A DNA stretch of 64,000 nucleotides from assembly GCF_900101395.1 (NCBI RefSeq), contig NZ_FMZO01000002.1:261840-325839 (forward strand), read 5' to 3'. The notes beneath the pieces are model-generated. The model was not told the origin of the DNA. It searched no databases and worked only from the letters and a program-made list of their open reading frames with translations. Positions 50,096 through 59,554 of this stretch are shown piece after piece. Within the stretch, counting starts at the first letter, position 1. Every line of letters starts with the position of its first letter. Source of the stretch: Niabella drilacis. GTDB lineage: Bacteria > Bacteroidota > Bacteroidia > Chitinophagales > Chitinophagaceae. A program made the position numbers and the translations under genes.

Positions 50096-50650
50096 TTAAA
50101 TGGTTACCACCCTTTTGGAGGTGATGATGCCGGTTAGCAGGTTGATTTTATTTTTATATTCCTGGGTAAGCTCCGTATAATCGGGCGCCGTAAACAAGGC
50201 ATTGCGGACAATGGGAACGCTGAACGGAACCGGCCATGCCCGCAGCGATTTGGCTACGGCATCCATCGCGTTGATCCCCTGCATGGCCTGACCGCCATCC
50301 GCCCAGCAGATCATACCAATGAGCTTGTCAATTAAATAGGGGCGCTCTTCTTTGGAACTCAGCTCCAGCCAGTCGAGGCAATTTTTCATCACCCCGGTCA
50401 TGCTGCCATGATACAGGGGGGTTAGCCATATATGCGCATCCGCGTTCCGGAAAAGATTGAGCATTACCTGAACTCCATTGGGTACTTTTTGCAGGGTATA
50501 GTCAAACAAGGGGATGCCGGATTCTACGAGATTAAAAACCGTGGTTGCTGCCCCCTGGTCTTCCAGGTGCTGCTTCAGGTATGCAGAAAGTTTTGCAGGA
50601 GTGGACGCTTCCCGCTGGTCCAGTGATCCGTTTAAAATAAGTATATTCAT
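50096..50650 (-). CDS. NADPH-dependent FMN reductase-family flavoprotein
   Basis: A 184-residue cytoplasmic flavodoxin-fold reductase: NILILNGSLD (phosphate loop of FMN), DAHIWLTPLYHGSMTGVMKNCLDWL (the conserved PLYHGS-type isoalloxazine loop) and GGQAMQGINAMDAVAKSLRAW. Such enzymes reduce FMN, quinones or azo compounds. It is transcribed divergently from the SufR-like regulator, with an 18-bp palindrome in the shared promoter region, suggesting redox- or Fe-S-dependent control. Confidence 0.9.
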   Translation of the reverse strand: MNILILNGSLDQREASTPAKLSAYLKQHLEDQGAATTVFNLVESGIPLFDYTLQKVPNGVQVMLNLFRNADAHIWLTPLYHGSMTGVMKNCLDWLELSSKEERPYLIDKLIGMICWADGGQAMQGINAMDAVAKSLRAWPVPFSVPIVRNALFTAPDYTELTQEYKNKINLLTGIITSKRVVTI

Positions 50651-50747
50651 GATCTTGTGACTGATATTGGTTTATAAATAACATGAGACATCACCGCTGC
50701 CAAATATAGTGCTTTTTACAACGGTATCTTTTGCCCGTGAATTGACG

Positions 50748-50778
50748 CAAATGTACTAAATTTGATATTTAAAGTAAA
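50748..50778 (-). promoter_or_regulatory. Promoter of the FMN-reductase gene
   Basis: On the minus strand TACATTTG at 50755-50748 is a consensus -7 box with TTTA at 50778-50775 19 bases upstream. A second -7-like TATATTTG at 50708-50701, nearer the gene, lacks a -33 partner. Confidence 0.55.
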
Positions 50779-50788
50779 TAATTACTTT
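50771..50788. promoter_or_regulatory. 18-bp inverted repeat, candidate operator of the SufR-like regulator
   Basis: AAAGTAAATAATTACTTT: two 7-bp arms around ATAA. It overlaps the -33 region of the FMN-reductase promoter and the -7-like TTACTTTG (50782-50789) just before the regulator's own start, so binding could repress both genes. Confidence 0.5.
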
Positions 50789-50795
50789 GTTTATT

Positions 50796-51428
50796 ATGCA
50801 TAATGAGTTGCCGGAGAACGAAAAGGCGCTGGGCATCATCAAGGTCAAAGGGCCGCAAACGCTGCTGGAACTGGCAGCGGAGATGAACATCACGGTAGAA
50901 GGGGCCCGCTTCCATTTGCTGAAGCTGGCGAAGGAAGGATTAGTGCAGGCCACAACCGAATCGAAAGGAAGAGGCCGTCCGCAGCAGATATGGGCCCTTA
51001 CAGACCTGGGGAATGCCCGTTTCCCCGATATGCATGCGGAGCTGACGGTAAAGCTGATCGATTCGGTCCGGAATATACTGGGACAACCCGCGCTGGACAA
51101 GATCGTGGCTGCCAATGGCAAAGCAGGCCTCGAACGGTACCTGAAGGAGCTGGAAGAAAAAACGGACCTGAAGGCGAGGCTGAAAGGACTGGCTGCCATC
51201 AGGACCCGGGAGGGATATATGGCGGATGTTCAGAAAGACGGGGATGGGTACCTGCTGGTGGAGAACCATTGCCCCATTTGCGCTGCTGCCGCCAGCTGCC
51301 AGGGTTTTTGTACAGCAGAACTAAAGACCTTTAAGGCGGTGCTGGGCAAAAAGGTGAACGTGGAACGGGTAGCGCATATTTTGAAAGGAGCCCGGCGCTG
51401 TGCTTATAAGATTACCCCGGCAGGGTAG
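50796..51428 (+). CDS. SufR-like iron-sulfur transcriptional regulator
   Basis: A 210-residue regulator. The N-terminal winged helix (GPQTLLELAAEMNITVEGARFHLLKL, with wing GRGRPQQIWALTD) is followed by helices and a C-terminal cluster site CPICAAAASCQGFC (Cys159, Cys162, Cys168, Cys172) plus GARRCAYKI (Cys202). This matches SufR-type repressors that bind a Fe-S cluster and control Fe-S assembly or redox genes. ATG at 50796 is preferred over a TTG at 50787 that overlaps the promoter. No suf genes are nearby; the visible target is the divergent FMN reductase. Confidence 0.88.
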   Translation: MHNELPENEKALGIIKVKGPQTLLELAAEMNITVEGARFHLLKLAKEGLVQATTESKGRGRPQQIWALTDLGNARFPDMHAELTVKLIDSVRNILGQPALDKIVAANGKAGLERYLKELEEKTDLKARLKGLAAIRTREGYMADVQKDGDGYLLVENHCPICAAAASCQGFCTAELKTFKAVLGKKVNVERVAHILKGARRCAYKITPAG

Positions 51429-51614
51429 GGATGGGGTTTGATGTTTGAGGTCTTACGTTAGCTCCGTGTTTCACTGCTCACGGATCAGGAGCAGGTCCCA
51501 GGGTTCACGTTCGGTTTCACATCATAGCCATCAATCGATTACCCATGAACTATTGACCATCGACTATTGGCAAATGCCAGATCCGGCTTTAAGCATTTTC
51601 ACGTCTCCACCTGT
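51429..51614. repeat. Spacer with dispersed repeat words
   Basis: Contains a 27-bp stretch identical to 49759-49785 (at 51457-51483) and, at 51544-51577, text starting CATGAACTATTGA like that at 17194. It separates two convergent genes. Confidence 0.65.
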
Positions 51615-52088
51615 TCAAATTCTGAGTCTCTTACCGTTCCTGTAATAACGGCTGGCTATAAAGGAAAGGGGAAGCCCAATAGCAAGGATGAGTATTGCTG
51701 CGTTAATAAGAACGCCCGAAGCAGAGCCCGGGAACTTCCCGATCCGTGATAAAGGGACCATAATGAGGTTCATGACCGTCCAGATAAAAAGACCATAAAA
51801 GATACCGGTGGCTACCCGGTTCTTCCCCAGTATTTTTAGCCGCGGATAGAGCCAGAAGAAAAATACGGTGAAGCTGAATGCCACCAGGTAATGCAACAGG
51901 AGCCCGGTTACATACATTTCCGCACCACCCGAAAAAGCCGCCGGCCCGAGTAGGGCACTGGTGATATATTTCAGTATAAACAACGGATCTTTCCCGGTTA
52001 CTATGTAATAGTGCAGGAATGCCGAAAGGAGATCCAGGGTTCCCACAAGGAATCCCGCTTTTGCGATAACAGTGCTGTTTTTTTTCAT
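51615..52088 (-). CDS. Hypothetical four-helix membrane protein
   Basis: A 157-residue inner-membrane protein with about four spans: KAGFLVGTLDLLSAFLHYYIV, GLLLHYLVAFSFTVFFFWLYP, GIFYGLFIWTVMNLIMVPLS and NAAILILAIGLPLSFIASRYY. Similar proteins occur in other Bacteroidota without known function (DUF1440/YagU-like appearance). The frame extends 43 codons into the upstream intergenic and TamA-like gene end; the ATG at 52088 is preferred. It begins 49 bp after the TamA-type gene and may be in the same operon. Confidence 0.72.
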   Translation of the reverse strand: MKKNSTVIAKAGFLVGTLDLLSAFLHYYIVTGKDPLFILKYITSALLGPAAFSGGAEMYVTGLLLHYLVAFSFTVFFFWLYPRLKILGKNRVATGIFYGLFIWTVMNLIMVPLSRIGKFPGSASGVLINAAILILAIGLPLSFIASRYYRNGKRLRI

Positions 52089-52137
52089 ATGCTGCCGATT
52101 GCTGATGACACGGTAATAAGGGCTCTGAACAGGGAGG

Positions 52138-54531
52138 CTAAAAGGGATAACCGATACCGATATTAAAGATAAGGTTTTTTTTGCGCCATTCCGGGTCACT
52201 GAACCGGACCTGGTCAATCACCCACCGTTCTCCCGGCGGCAGCCAGGGTTTGCGGAAGGGCATGGCCAGGTCGAACCGTACCACGAAGATCGAAGCATCC
52301 ACTCTTAGGCCAACGCCGCCCCCAACGGCGGTCTGACTTAATACGTTCCCAAAGCGGAACTGGCCTCCCGGGCGGCTGGTATCATTTTTTGCCAGCCAGA
52401 TATTACCGGCATCGATAAATACAGCCCCCTGGATGATGCTAAACAGCTTTGCCCTCAATTCTGTATTCAGCATGAGCTTTACGTCGCCCCCCTGGTCGGC
52501 AAACAGGTCGAGGCTGTCTGTGTTGATATAGAACGTACCGGGCCCCAGCGAACGGGAGCGGAATGCGCGGATGTCATTGCTTCCCCCGGCAAAGAACTGG
52601 CGTACATAAGGCAATACGGAGCTGTTGCCATAAGGGATACCATATCCCAGGTTAAGGCGGTTGGCCCATATCAGCCCCGGGTTGATCTTGTAATAATCCC
52701 GGAAATCGGCTTCGAGGCGTACAAACTGGTTGGTGATGGTCTGGAAGAGCCGCTTCTTGCCGCTTTCGTCCTTACGCAGGAAGGCATTGATGAGATTACC
52801 GGCAGATTCTACTGAACCCATGAAGAGGAAATTATTCCGCAGTTCGGGCTTTACCTGGTTGCTGTAAGTATAGGTATAATTGGAGCCGATGATGAACTGG
52901 TTCTCAAAGTTGTTTTTTAGCGTAGGCACTTTTTCCAGCATCCGGTTAAAACTGTCCGTAGTGTTGGCCGTACGGATATAGCTTACGGAAAGCGGGTTCA
53001 GCTGGTGCTCGTTGAACTCATTGCCTTTCCATAAATAACCGAACTCTCCTTTCCCCGAAACCAGGGTATAATAGTTGGCCCGGTTCAATAGCTGCGACCC
53101 GACGGTGATATGGGTTTTGGGAACATAGGCGTTATGGGTCTTGAACCCGGCAACCGGGATCAGGAAGCGGGGAAACAACAGGCGGGCTTCTGCCCCCAGG
53201 GAGTAGGAGGTAAGGTCCTTCTGTTGTCCGCTGAATTGTTTTTCGAACCCCCCGGCAAGGCTCAGGTTGAGTTGCTCCGCTCCCCGGAATGTATTTTTAT
53301 TGGTGTGGGTTACCTTCACTTCGGATCCTATAAAGTTGTTGGATTTGCTGGTGCCGGTTACGGAAAGGGAAAGCGCGTTCTTCTTTGAGGAAGTAAGCAT
53401 AAAGTCCACATCCATATTGCTGCTGGTAAGGGTATCCATGGGGGTAAACTCGGCCTTTACAAACCGGAAGGTCCCGATGTTCACCAAACGGTTCAGGCTT
53501 AATGCATGGTCAGTGCGGTTATAAGGATCTCCTTTCTGAAAAAAGATCAGGTGCTCAAATAAGCGGGGTTTGTACTTGTGGTTGGGGTCATAGATGGTGA
53601 AATCTTTGTACTGCACCGGCTCGGAGGCCCTGGTGAAAGAATCCCGCCTTAAACTATAGTCGGGGTAAATGTTGATGTTGCGGATGAAGTAGGGCTGCAA
53701 TGCCGCTCCGGGCGTTTCTTTTTTGATTTTCAGATCGATGTCCACCTGGTTGGCGCCAATGGTACTGTCTGCCTGTATCAGCAGGTAGTTAGGGCTGAAG
53801 TAGAAATACCCTTTTTCTTTTAGTTGAACGTCGATACGTTCGCGTTCGGCCTTAAAAATATCCAGGTCGTAATAGTCGCCCTGCTTTAACAGTGTTTTGT
53901 TCCTGGCGGCATAAATGAGGCCGGAGATCGCACTGCTGCTGTCGCCCGGGAAGGTAATCGCATTTATGGTATAACGCGGGCCGGAGTAGAGCTGGTAGGC
54001 GGCCTTGCCGGTTTTGCCCCTGATCGTTGTATCACCGGATCCGGAAGCCTGTAAAAAACCTTTGCTTGCCAGGTAGCTGCTCATGACGTTTACATTATTC
54101 TGCAACCGCACCTGGTTCATCAATACAGGAGGCTCTCCCAGCTTGTATTTTATCCAGTACTTAAATCCCTTTTGCTTTTTGGGTTCACTGACAAGATTGT
54201 AGAAGAATAATTTGTAACGCCAGCCGAGCAGCTTCTTATTGGGGGCGGGGCGTACCTTTGCTTCCAGCTCTTTTTGAAAATTTTTCTGATCCTTAACAGC
54301 CGGTGTATCGGGGTTCAGTTTTACGGTAGCGCCGGTATAAAGCACCTCTCCCGGTTTTAACTTCCTGGTGGTGGAGCAAGAGGTTACCAGTAATACAAGT
54401 CCCAACAGGTATAGGAAATAAACGGGCAGGGATGCCTGATCCCGATAGCTATCGGGACTGATGTCTGATGGCTGACAGCTGATCGCTGACTGCCGTGCAA
54501 AAAACAAATATGAAAAATTCCGTTTACTCAT
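52138..54531 (-). CDS. BamA/TamA-type outer-membrane protein
   Basis: Omp85-superfamily protein of 797 residues that, with TamB, would insert proteins into or build the outer membrane. After the N-terminus a lipobox-like LLVTSCSTTRKL appears, then POTRA-like domains (about 100-400) and a 16-strand barrel with the conserved VRGF-type loop seen as RQFFAGGSNDIRAFRSRSLGPG, ending FNIGIGYPF. ATG 54531 overlaps the tamB stop by 8 bp. Residues 14-35 are encoded by a repeat-like sequence including an 18-bp palindrome, so the true N-terminus may be later. Confidence 0.9.
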   Translation of the reverse strand: MSKRNFSYLFFARQSAISCQPSDISPDSYRDQASLPVYFLYLLGLVLLVTSCSTTRKLKPGEVLYTGATVKLNPDTPAVKDQKNFQKELEAKVRPAPNKKLLGWRYKLFFYNLVSEPKKQKGFKYWIKYKLGEPPVLMNQVRLQNNVNVMSSYLASKGFLQASGSGDTTIRGKTGKAAYQLYSGPRYTINAITFPGDSSSAISGLIYAARNKTLLKQGDYYDLDIFKAERERIDVQLKEKGYFYFSPNYLLIQADSTIGANQVDIDLKIKKETPGAALQPYFIRNINIYPDYSLRRDSFTRASEPVQYKDFTIYDPNHKYKPRLFEHLIFFQKGDPYNRTDHALSLNRLVNIGTFRFVKAEFTPMDTLTSSNMDVDFMLTSSKKNALSLSVTGTSKSNNFIGSEVKVTHTNKNTFRGAEQLNLSLAGGFEKQFSGQQKDLTSYSLGAEARLLFPRFLIPVAGFKTHNAYVPKTHITVGSQLLNRANYYTLVSGKGEFGYLWKGNEFNEHQLNPLSVSYIRTANTTDSFNRMLEKVPTLKNNFENQFIIGSNYTYTYSNQVKPELRNNFLFMGSVESAGNLINAFLRKDESGKKRLFQTITNQFVRLEADFRDYYKINPGLIWANRLNLGYGIPYGNSSVLPYVRQFFAGGSNDIRAFRSRSLGPGTFYINTDSLDLFADQGGDVKLMLNTELRAKLFSIIQGAVFIDAGNIWLAKNDTSRPGGQFRFGNVLSQTAVGGGVGLRVDASIFVVRFDLAMPFRKPWLPPGERWVIDQVRFSDPEWRKKNLIFNIGIGYPF
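54418..54496. repeat. Repeat-like sequence inside the 5' end of the TamA-type gene
   Basis: Contains the perfect 18-bp palindrome TCCCGATAGCTATCGGGA (54440-54457) and repeated words of the kind CTGATGTCTGATGGCTGACA and CTGATCGCTGACTG, similar to spacer text near 5880. It reads in frame as RQSAISCQPSDISPDSYRDQ. Confidence 0.6.
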
Positions 54532-57500
54532 CTCCCTTGTTTTTTCGGTTACTGCCGCTGAAGTTGCCGCTTCCCCTGCGCTGATCCCGTTTTCTGAAAC
54601 TGCGGAATACCTCCCCGAATTTATTGTAATCGACCACGATAATAAAACCCACACCGGTTTCGATGATCTGTCCTTCAATGATCCCTTCCGTCTGGTTACG
54701 TCGGTAGGCCCGCAGGCGGTAACGTCCGTCGCGGGAAAGCATGTACTCGATATTTACATTGCTGGCCAGCTGCGCTGCATTCTGGTTGGTATTAGCCCCC
54801 TCCAGCGCAAAGTTATTGCCCACGGTAACGCTGAGGCGGTCATTCAGCAACCGCTTGGTAAACGCTACATTCAGATCGGTCTTTGTTTTTTCCTGGCCGG
54901 TGGAATAGTCTTCCTGCGAGGTAAGGTCGAAGTTTATGTCTACTCCTTTGATCAGGTCGGAGGCCAGGTTATTCAATTGTTCCGTAAGCAGTTTGCTTAC
55001 ACTCTGCCGAGCCAGGGCTCCTGCAGAAGTACCGCCGGCAAGGCTTTCAAATGGGTTGTCGGAAATGAAACGGTTGAGGGCCAGCAGGGCAAAGACCTGT
55101 TTATTCAATTCGCTTTCATTGGCATTGATCTGCTGCAGTCGCGTATAAACGATGCCGTTGAATGCGTTGCGTTCGCTTTCCCGCATATCGATCTGGAAGC
55201 TGATCTTTGGCTTTAATAATTCACCGCTCATTTTGAGGTATACATAAAAGGGCAGCTTTTGCCGGTACATGGTGCGGTTGGTGCTGCTCTCTGATTCGAG
55301 CTGTGCAGCAACGAGGTCAATGGGCGAGGTGTTGACTTCATAAATGGCCGTGATATCGGCATTGGCTTCCGTGGGTGCGCCGGTCCATTGTATGGAACTA
55401 CCCTGCTGGATCTTGAATTCCCGTTTGGCCAGTCCGCCAATGGTAAGATTATAGCTGCCTTCGGTGATCTCATACCGGCCGGTTAAGGTGGTGCGGCCGC
55501 TGGGATCCATTTGCAGGCTGAGATCGGCTTCGCCTTTTACGCGCAGTGCATCCCCGTTTTGCGGGTCCACCACGATGGTGATCTCGGCCTCCTTGTCAAT
55601 GGTCACGTCTCCCGAGATATCCATGCCCGTGATCGGCGAACGGGTCAGGCTATCAACGTTAACCGGCTGCCGGCCATTGAGCGGCGGGGCATCTTTGTCA
55701 ATAAATTCAACAATGCCCTCCTGGCTTGATACCAGCGGATCATCATCGGGGATCACGAAGTTGAATTTTGTTCCCTTATTGATCCGCGTTTGCATATTCA
55801 CCCTGGGCTTGTTTAGATCGCCGGTGATCCGTGCATTCAGGGTGACCAGTACCGTGCCATAAAACAGCTCATTGTCGGCAGCCGTGGAGTTCATGACCCT
55901 GAAGTTATTGGCGCGGAGGGTAAGGTTGAAACCGGGATTGGAGAAATCGCGCGTCGTGATCATTCCATCGAGCGTCAGCGGCTGGTTGGAGGAGTCCCGT
56001 ATGGTAAATTTATTAAAGGAAATACCCGGCTCTGTAAAGCGCACTGTTTCATTTTTGAGCTGGTAGTATCCATTAAGCTGAGCGATATTTAACCCCGCAT
56101 CTTTGAAGGTGAGTGCGCCCAGGATGGCGGGTTTGCTTACGGGTCCTTTTGCGGTAAGGTTGCCGGTGAGGATGCCTTTACCGTTCCTTACCTGGCCGCC
56201 GCTGATGCTTTCAATGTGCTTCAGGTCGATCTTATTTACTGCAATATCCAGGTCAAGCGATCCGGCAGGTTCTGTATAATAAAAACCGGTGATGGCCAGG
56301 TCGTGCAGGCCGGATAAGCGAACGTCTGCCTGGTAGGCATTGGCGGTATTGTTGTTTACTTTTATGGAAGCGTTGCCCAGCGCATCTTTCTGGTACCGGA
56401 GCTGGTTAATGGTGAGGTCGGCCTCAAACTTCGGATTGGTGGCAATATCGGTTACATCCACCACGCCGTTGAGCTTGCCGCCTACCAGGGCCGTATCCTG
56501 GTCTGCATACCGGGTTAAGGTTTCCAGCATAAAGTTGGTGAATTTCACATTCACGGGAGCATTGGGCTGGGTAGACCGGCTGTTGATGGCGAGTGATTGC
56601 CCGTTGTTGCTGATCTCAAAATTGCGTACGTATACACCGGCCTTGCCGTATTGGATCAGGTTATCGGGTGCTACCTTCCAGGGATCATAGTTGAGCAGGA
56701 GTTTTTGCGGATCCAGGGTAAACTGGTAGGTTTGATCCATGGATTTAAAATGCCCTCCAATGCGGTACTTATCTTTATTGGCGCGGTCTCTTAAAAAGAG
56801 GTTTACATCCAGCAGGTTGTTGAGCGCGGCCCCGCTTATCTCCGCATTATACAGATTGACGGACGGGCTTTGGATTTCTTTAATATTCAGCGCATAGTCC
56901 AGCTTTGCCGAATCGGTGTTGCCTGCCTTCAACACGATGTCTTTTACGTCGAAGCTATCATAGACCACATGCGGGAAAAAAGCATTTAAATGAAGGCTGT
57001 CACTTTGCGTGTTGATGTTGCCGCTGATCGTGGCGGGAGCCAGCGTGGTGAGTGCCGGCACAAATTTTTGAATCAGCTCCGGGTCAGTAATGGCCAGGTG
57101 GAACTGCATCTGCTGCGGGGCGATCTTTTTAGTGGGCGCAAATGCATAATATTTATTGATCTGGTTAATGAAGGCCTGGCCGATCTGGGTCAGCTGGTAT
57201 TTGCCGGTAAACTGAGCCGTCATGAAATCTGATTGCAATGATAACTCATTATGCGCTTTGGTCGCCACCGCGCTGAGCGTTAAAGTGTCTATATTGTAAA
57301 TGGATCCGTCAAAACCGATCTGAACGCTTTTAAGGCTGGCCGACCCGTTCAGGTAATCCGGATCTAAAGAACTAAAGTCCATATCGACCAGCCCGGCCAG
57401 CTTTAACGGCTCGGAATAGAAATTCAGTTTTTGGAGGTCGATGTTTTTCAGGTCGGCCGTTCCTTTTATTGCCGGCGTGCTTTTACCAAGATCTGCTTTT

Positions 57501-59554
57501 GTGTCCAGCGTAAAATGCGCATTGCTGTCGTTGCTGACGGCCCTCAGGTCTGCGATATTACCGGCATAGGCGCCTTCCAGTCTGATGTCTTTATAATCAT
57601 ACTTGTTATAGCGGGCATGATAAATGGTGCCGTTCAGTTTTGCGCGCATCTTTTTAGGATCCAGGCTCTGCCCGCTTATATTAGCCAGTAAGGAAACGGT
57701 TCCCAGTTGCTCCTGCTGTTTAAGCAGGCGTCCCAGGTTAAAGTTATGCAGCTGGATCTTGGCGCGGTAGGTCTCCCGGTTTTTGGGGCCGCCCATGGCC
57801 GCCTGCAGGTTCGCGCCGCCCATATCTGTTTTTAATTGCAATGCTGTGGTGAAATTGGTAAGACTCCCGTTGAATTTCCCGGTTGCCGAGAGATAGCCGG
57901 GAAGTTCAACGCTTTGCGGCATGGATGTGGAGGGGATCAATGCAAACAGGTCGCTTTTGGATGTCTGCAACTGGCGCAGGTTGAGGTTGAAGATGGTTTT
58001 ATCGATGTTGGGTAATCCCCGGATCCCACCGGCAATGTCAATACGGGTGCTGTTCAAACCCTGTAGCTGCAGTTTTTCAATATCGAGGTTGTTCAGATAA
58101 CCGGTAAAGGCTGCTGCAAGGCGAAGCTGCCGGCTCCTGTAGCTGTCCGGTACAGAAGGCAGCAGGTAATAAAGGTCCTGCATCCCGATAATGGTATTGC
58201 GGAATTGTACATCCATTTTTACTTTTTCCGGATGCCTGCTCAGATCATCCTGCGATGTATAGCTCAGCAAACTGTTATTGTCGATCTGTGTATGCGGTGT
58301 TTTTAAAATAAGCCCATCCACCTTTAATTGCCGGTCATCGTATACAAGATCGCCCTTCAGATCGTTAAGTACAAACCCGCTGGTGTCTTTGAGTTTCCCT
58401 CCCCGTATGGCGGCTTTAATGCCGGCGCTGTCGATGGAAATGTTGTTGCCGGTAAGCCCCAGCTCCTTTATGTTGAGGTGATTGAAATCCAGGTGCCCCG
58501 GCGTGCGCTTCTCTGCCAGGTTATCATACCGTACCCGGTTGTTTGCCAGGATCAGTTTGCCCAGGAACAGTCCGAAGGAGGAGGAGGCGGAGGCGCTGTC
58601 GGCAGCGGTTTCAATGGCTTTTTGATTGGTTGGGGTGGGCCGGTAGGCGAAATCGATCAGGGAGTTCTGCAGCAATACATCCGAAGAATGGTAGCTGCCA
58701 TTGGTAAGATCGAGGGCCAGGTCTGCCAGTTGTAATGCGTCCAGGTTGGCCAGCGCCCGGGTATCCGACAGCCGGTCATCGTAGTTAAGGGATACGTTAT
58801 CCAGGGCCAGTTTTCCAAATTCGATGAGCGGGAGCCTGCCTTTTGCTGTTGCGGTTTTGTCGATGCCGGAGTCCACCTTTTGCTGCAATACGGTAAGCGG
58901 CTTGTTCTGGAAATAGTGCAGGCGGGTGTTTTTAAGCGCAAGGGCGCTGAGACCGTAATGCATATTGTCCAGGTCGAATGTTTTTACACGGGCATCCAGC
59001 CGGCCCAGGTAAATCCCCGCATCATTTCCCACCACGTCATCCTTAAACTGCACCCGGATATCATTCAGTGTGATCTTGTCCAGCCGGAATTTTAATGCCG
59101 ATGTGGTGTCTTTTTTTTCTTCCTCCGGTGTTTTGTTTTCATTGGATACGAGTGAATCTACGAGGAACTGGTAGTTGAATACCGTATCGGGATGCAGGCG
59201 GTATACATTTGCACGTACCGTATTCAGCTCAATATTGGTTACCTCCACGCGGTTGGAAAGCAGGGCCAGCATATCCAGGTTTACTCCCAGCTTTTCTGCA
59301 TAAAGCAGCGTATCTTTTTTTTTGTCGGCCACAAACAGCTTGTTCAGCTCCAGGTCTTTGGGAAACCCGATGCGGATGCGTTCGAGACTGATCTCGGTGT
59401 CGGTCTTCTTTTTAAGGTAGGCGACAACTTTATCTTTAATAAAATTTTGTACAAAGGGCAGGTTCAGCGACAGGATAAGCAGGAGTAGGAGCACAAGTAT
59501 GCTTGCGAGTATTTTTACAATGATCCTTATGCTTTTTTTTACTGTTTTGTTCAA
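54524..59554 (-). CDS. tamB: TamB-like translocation and assembly protein
   Basis: A 1676-residue periplasm-spanning protein with a single N-terminal membrane anchor (about 10-33: IIVKILASILVLLLLLILSLNLP) and a long body of repeated beta-strands (AsmA/TamB type) that forms a hydrophobic groove for lipid or protein transfer. The C-terminal DUF490/TamB domain is visible around 1250-1630 (LSLQMDPSGRTTLTGRYEITEGSYNLTIGG, then NPFESLAGG and KTDLNVAFTKRLLNDRLSVTVG). It starts with TTG at 59554; no ATG is in frame nearby because a stop lies five codons upstream. The TamA-type gene overlaps its end by 8 bp. Confidence 0.93.
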   Translation of the reverse strand: MNKTVKKSIRIIVKILASILVLLLLLILSLNLPFVQNFIKDKVVAYLKKKTDTEISLERIRIGFPKDLELNKLFVADKKKDTLLYAEKLGVNLDMLALLSNRVEVTNIELNTVRANVYRLHPDTVFNYQFLVDSLVSNENKTPEEEKKDTTSALKFRLDKITLNDIRVQFKDDVVGNDAGIYLGRLDARVKTFDLDNMHYGLSALALKNTRLHYFQNKPLTVLQQKVDSGIDKTATAKGRLPLIEFGKLALDNVSLNYDDRLSDTRALANLDALQLADLALDLTNGSYHSSDVLLQNSLIDFAYRPTPTNQKAIETAADSASASSSFGLFLGKLILANNRVRYDNLAEKRTPGHLDFNHLNIKELGLTGNNISIDSAGIKAAIRGGKLKDTSGFVLNDLKGDLVYDDRQLKVDGLILKTPHTQIDNNSLLSYTSQDDLSRHPEKVKMDVQFRNTIIGMQDLYYLLPSVPDSYRSRQLRLAAAFTGYLNNLDIEKLQLQGLNSTRIDIAGGIRGLPNIDKTIFNLNLRQLQTSKSDLFALIPSTSMPQSVELPGYLSATGKFNGSLTNFTTALQLKTDMGGANLQAAMGGPKNRETYRAKIQLHNFNLGRLLKQQEQLGTVSLLANISGQSLDPKKMRAKLNGTIYHARYNKYDYKDIRLEGAYAGNIADLRAVSNDSNAHFTLDTKADLGKSTPAIKGTADLKNIDLQKLNFYSEPLKLAGLVDMDFSSLDPDYLNGSASLKSVQIGFDGSIYNIDTLTLSAVATKAHNELSLQSDFMTAQFTGKYQLTQIGQAFINQINKYYAFAPTKKIAPQQMQFHLAITDPELIQKFVPALTTLAPATISGNINTQSDSLHLNAFFPHVVYDSFDVKDIVLKAGNTDSAKLDYALNIKEIQSPSVNLYNAEISGAALNNLLDVNLFLRDRANKDKYRIGGHFKSMDQTYQFTLDPQKLLLNYDPWKVAPDNLIQYGKAGVYVRNFEISNNGQSLAINSRSTQPNAPVNVKFTNFMLETLTRYADQDTALVGGKLNGVVDVTDIATNPKFEADLTINQLRYQKDALGNASIKVNNNTANAYQADVRLSGLHDLAITGFYYTEPAGSLDLDIAVNKIDLKHIESISGGQVRNGKGILTGNLTAKGPVSKPAILGALTFKDAGLNIAQLNGYYQLKNETVRFTEPGISFNKFTIRDSSNQPLTLDGMITTRDFSNPGFNLTLRANNFRVMNSTAADNELFYGTVLVTLNARITGDLNKPRVNMQTRINKGTKFNFVIPDDDPLVSSQEGIVEFIDKDAPPLNGRQPVNVDSLTRSPITGMDISGDVTIDKEAEITIVVDPQNGDALRVKGEADLSLQMDPSGRTTLTGRYEITEGSYNLTIGGLAKREFKIQQGSSIQWTGAPTEANADITAIYEVNTSPIDLVAAQLESESSTNRTMYRQKLPFYVYLKMSGELLKPKISFQIDMRESERNAFNGIVYTRLQQINANESELNKQVFALLALNRFISDNPFESLAGGTSAGALARQSVSKLLTEQLNNLASDLIKGVDINFDLTSQEDYSTGQEKTKTDLNVAFTKRLLNDRLSVTVGNNFALEGANTNQNAAQLASNVNIEYMLSRDGRYRLRAYRRNQTEGIIEGQIIETGVGFIIVVDYNKFGEVFRSFRKRDQRRGSGNFSGSNRKNKGDE

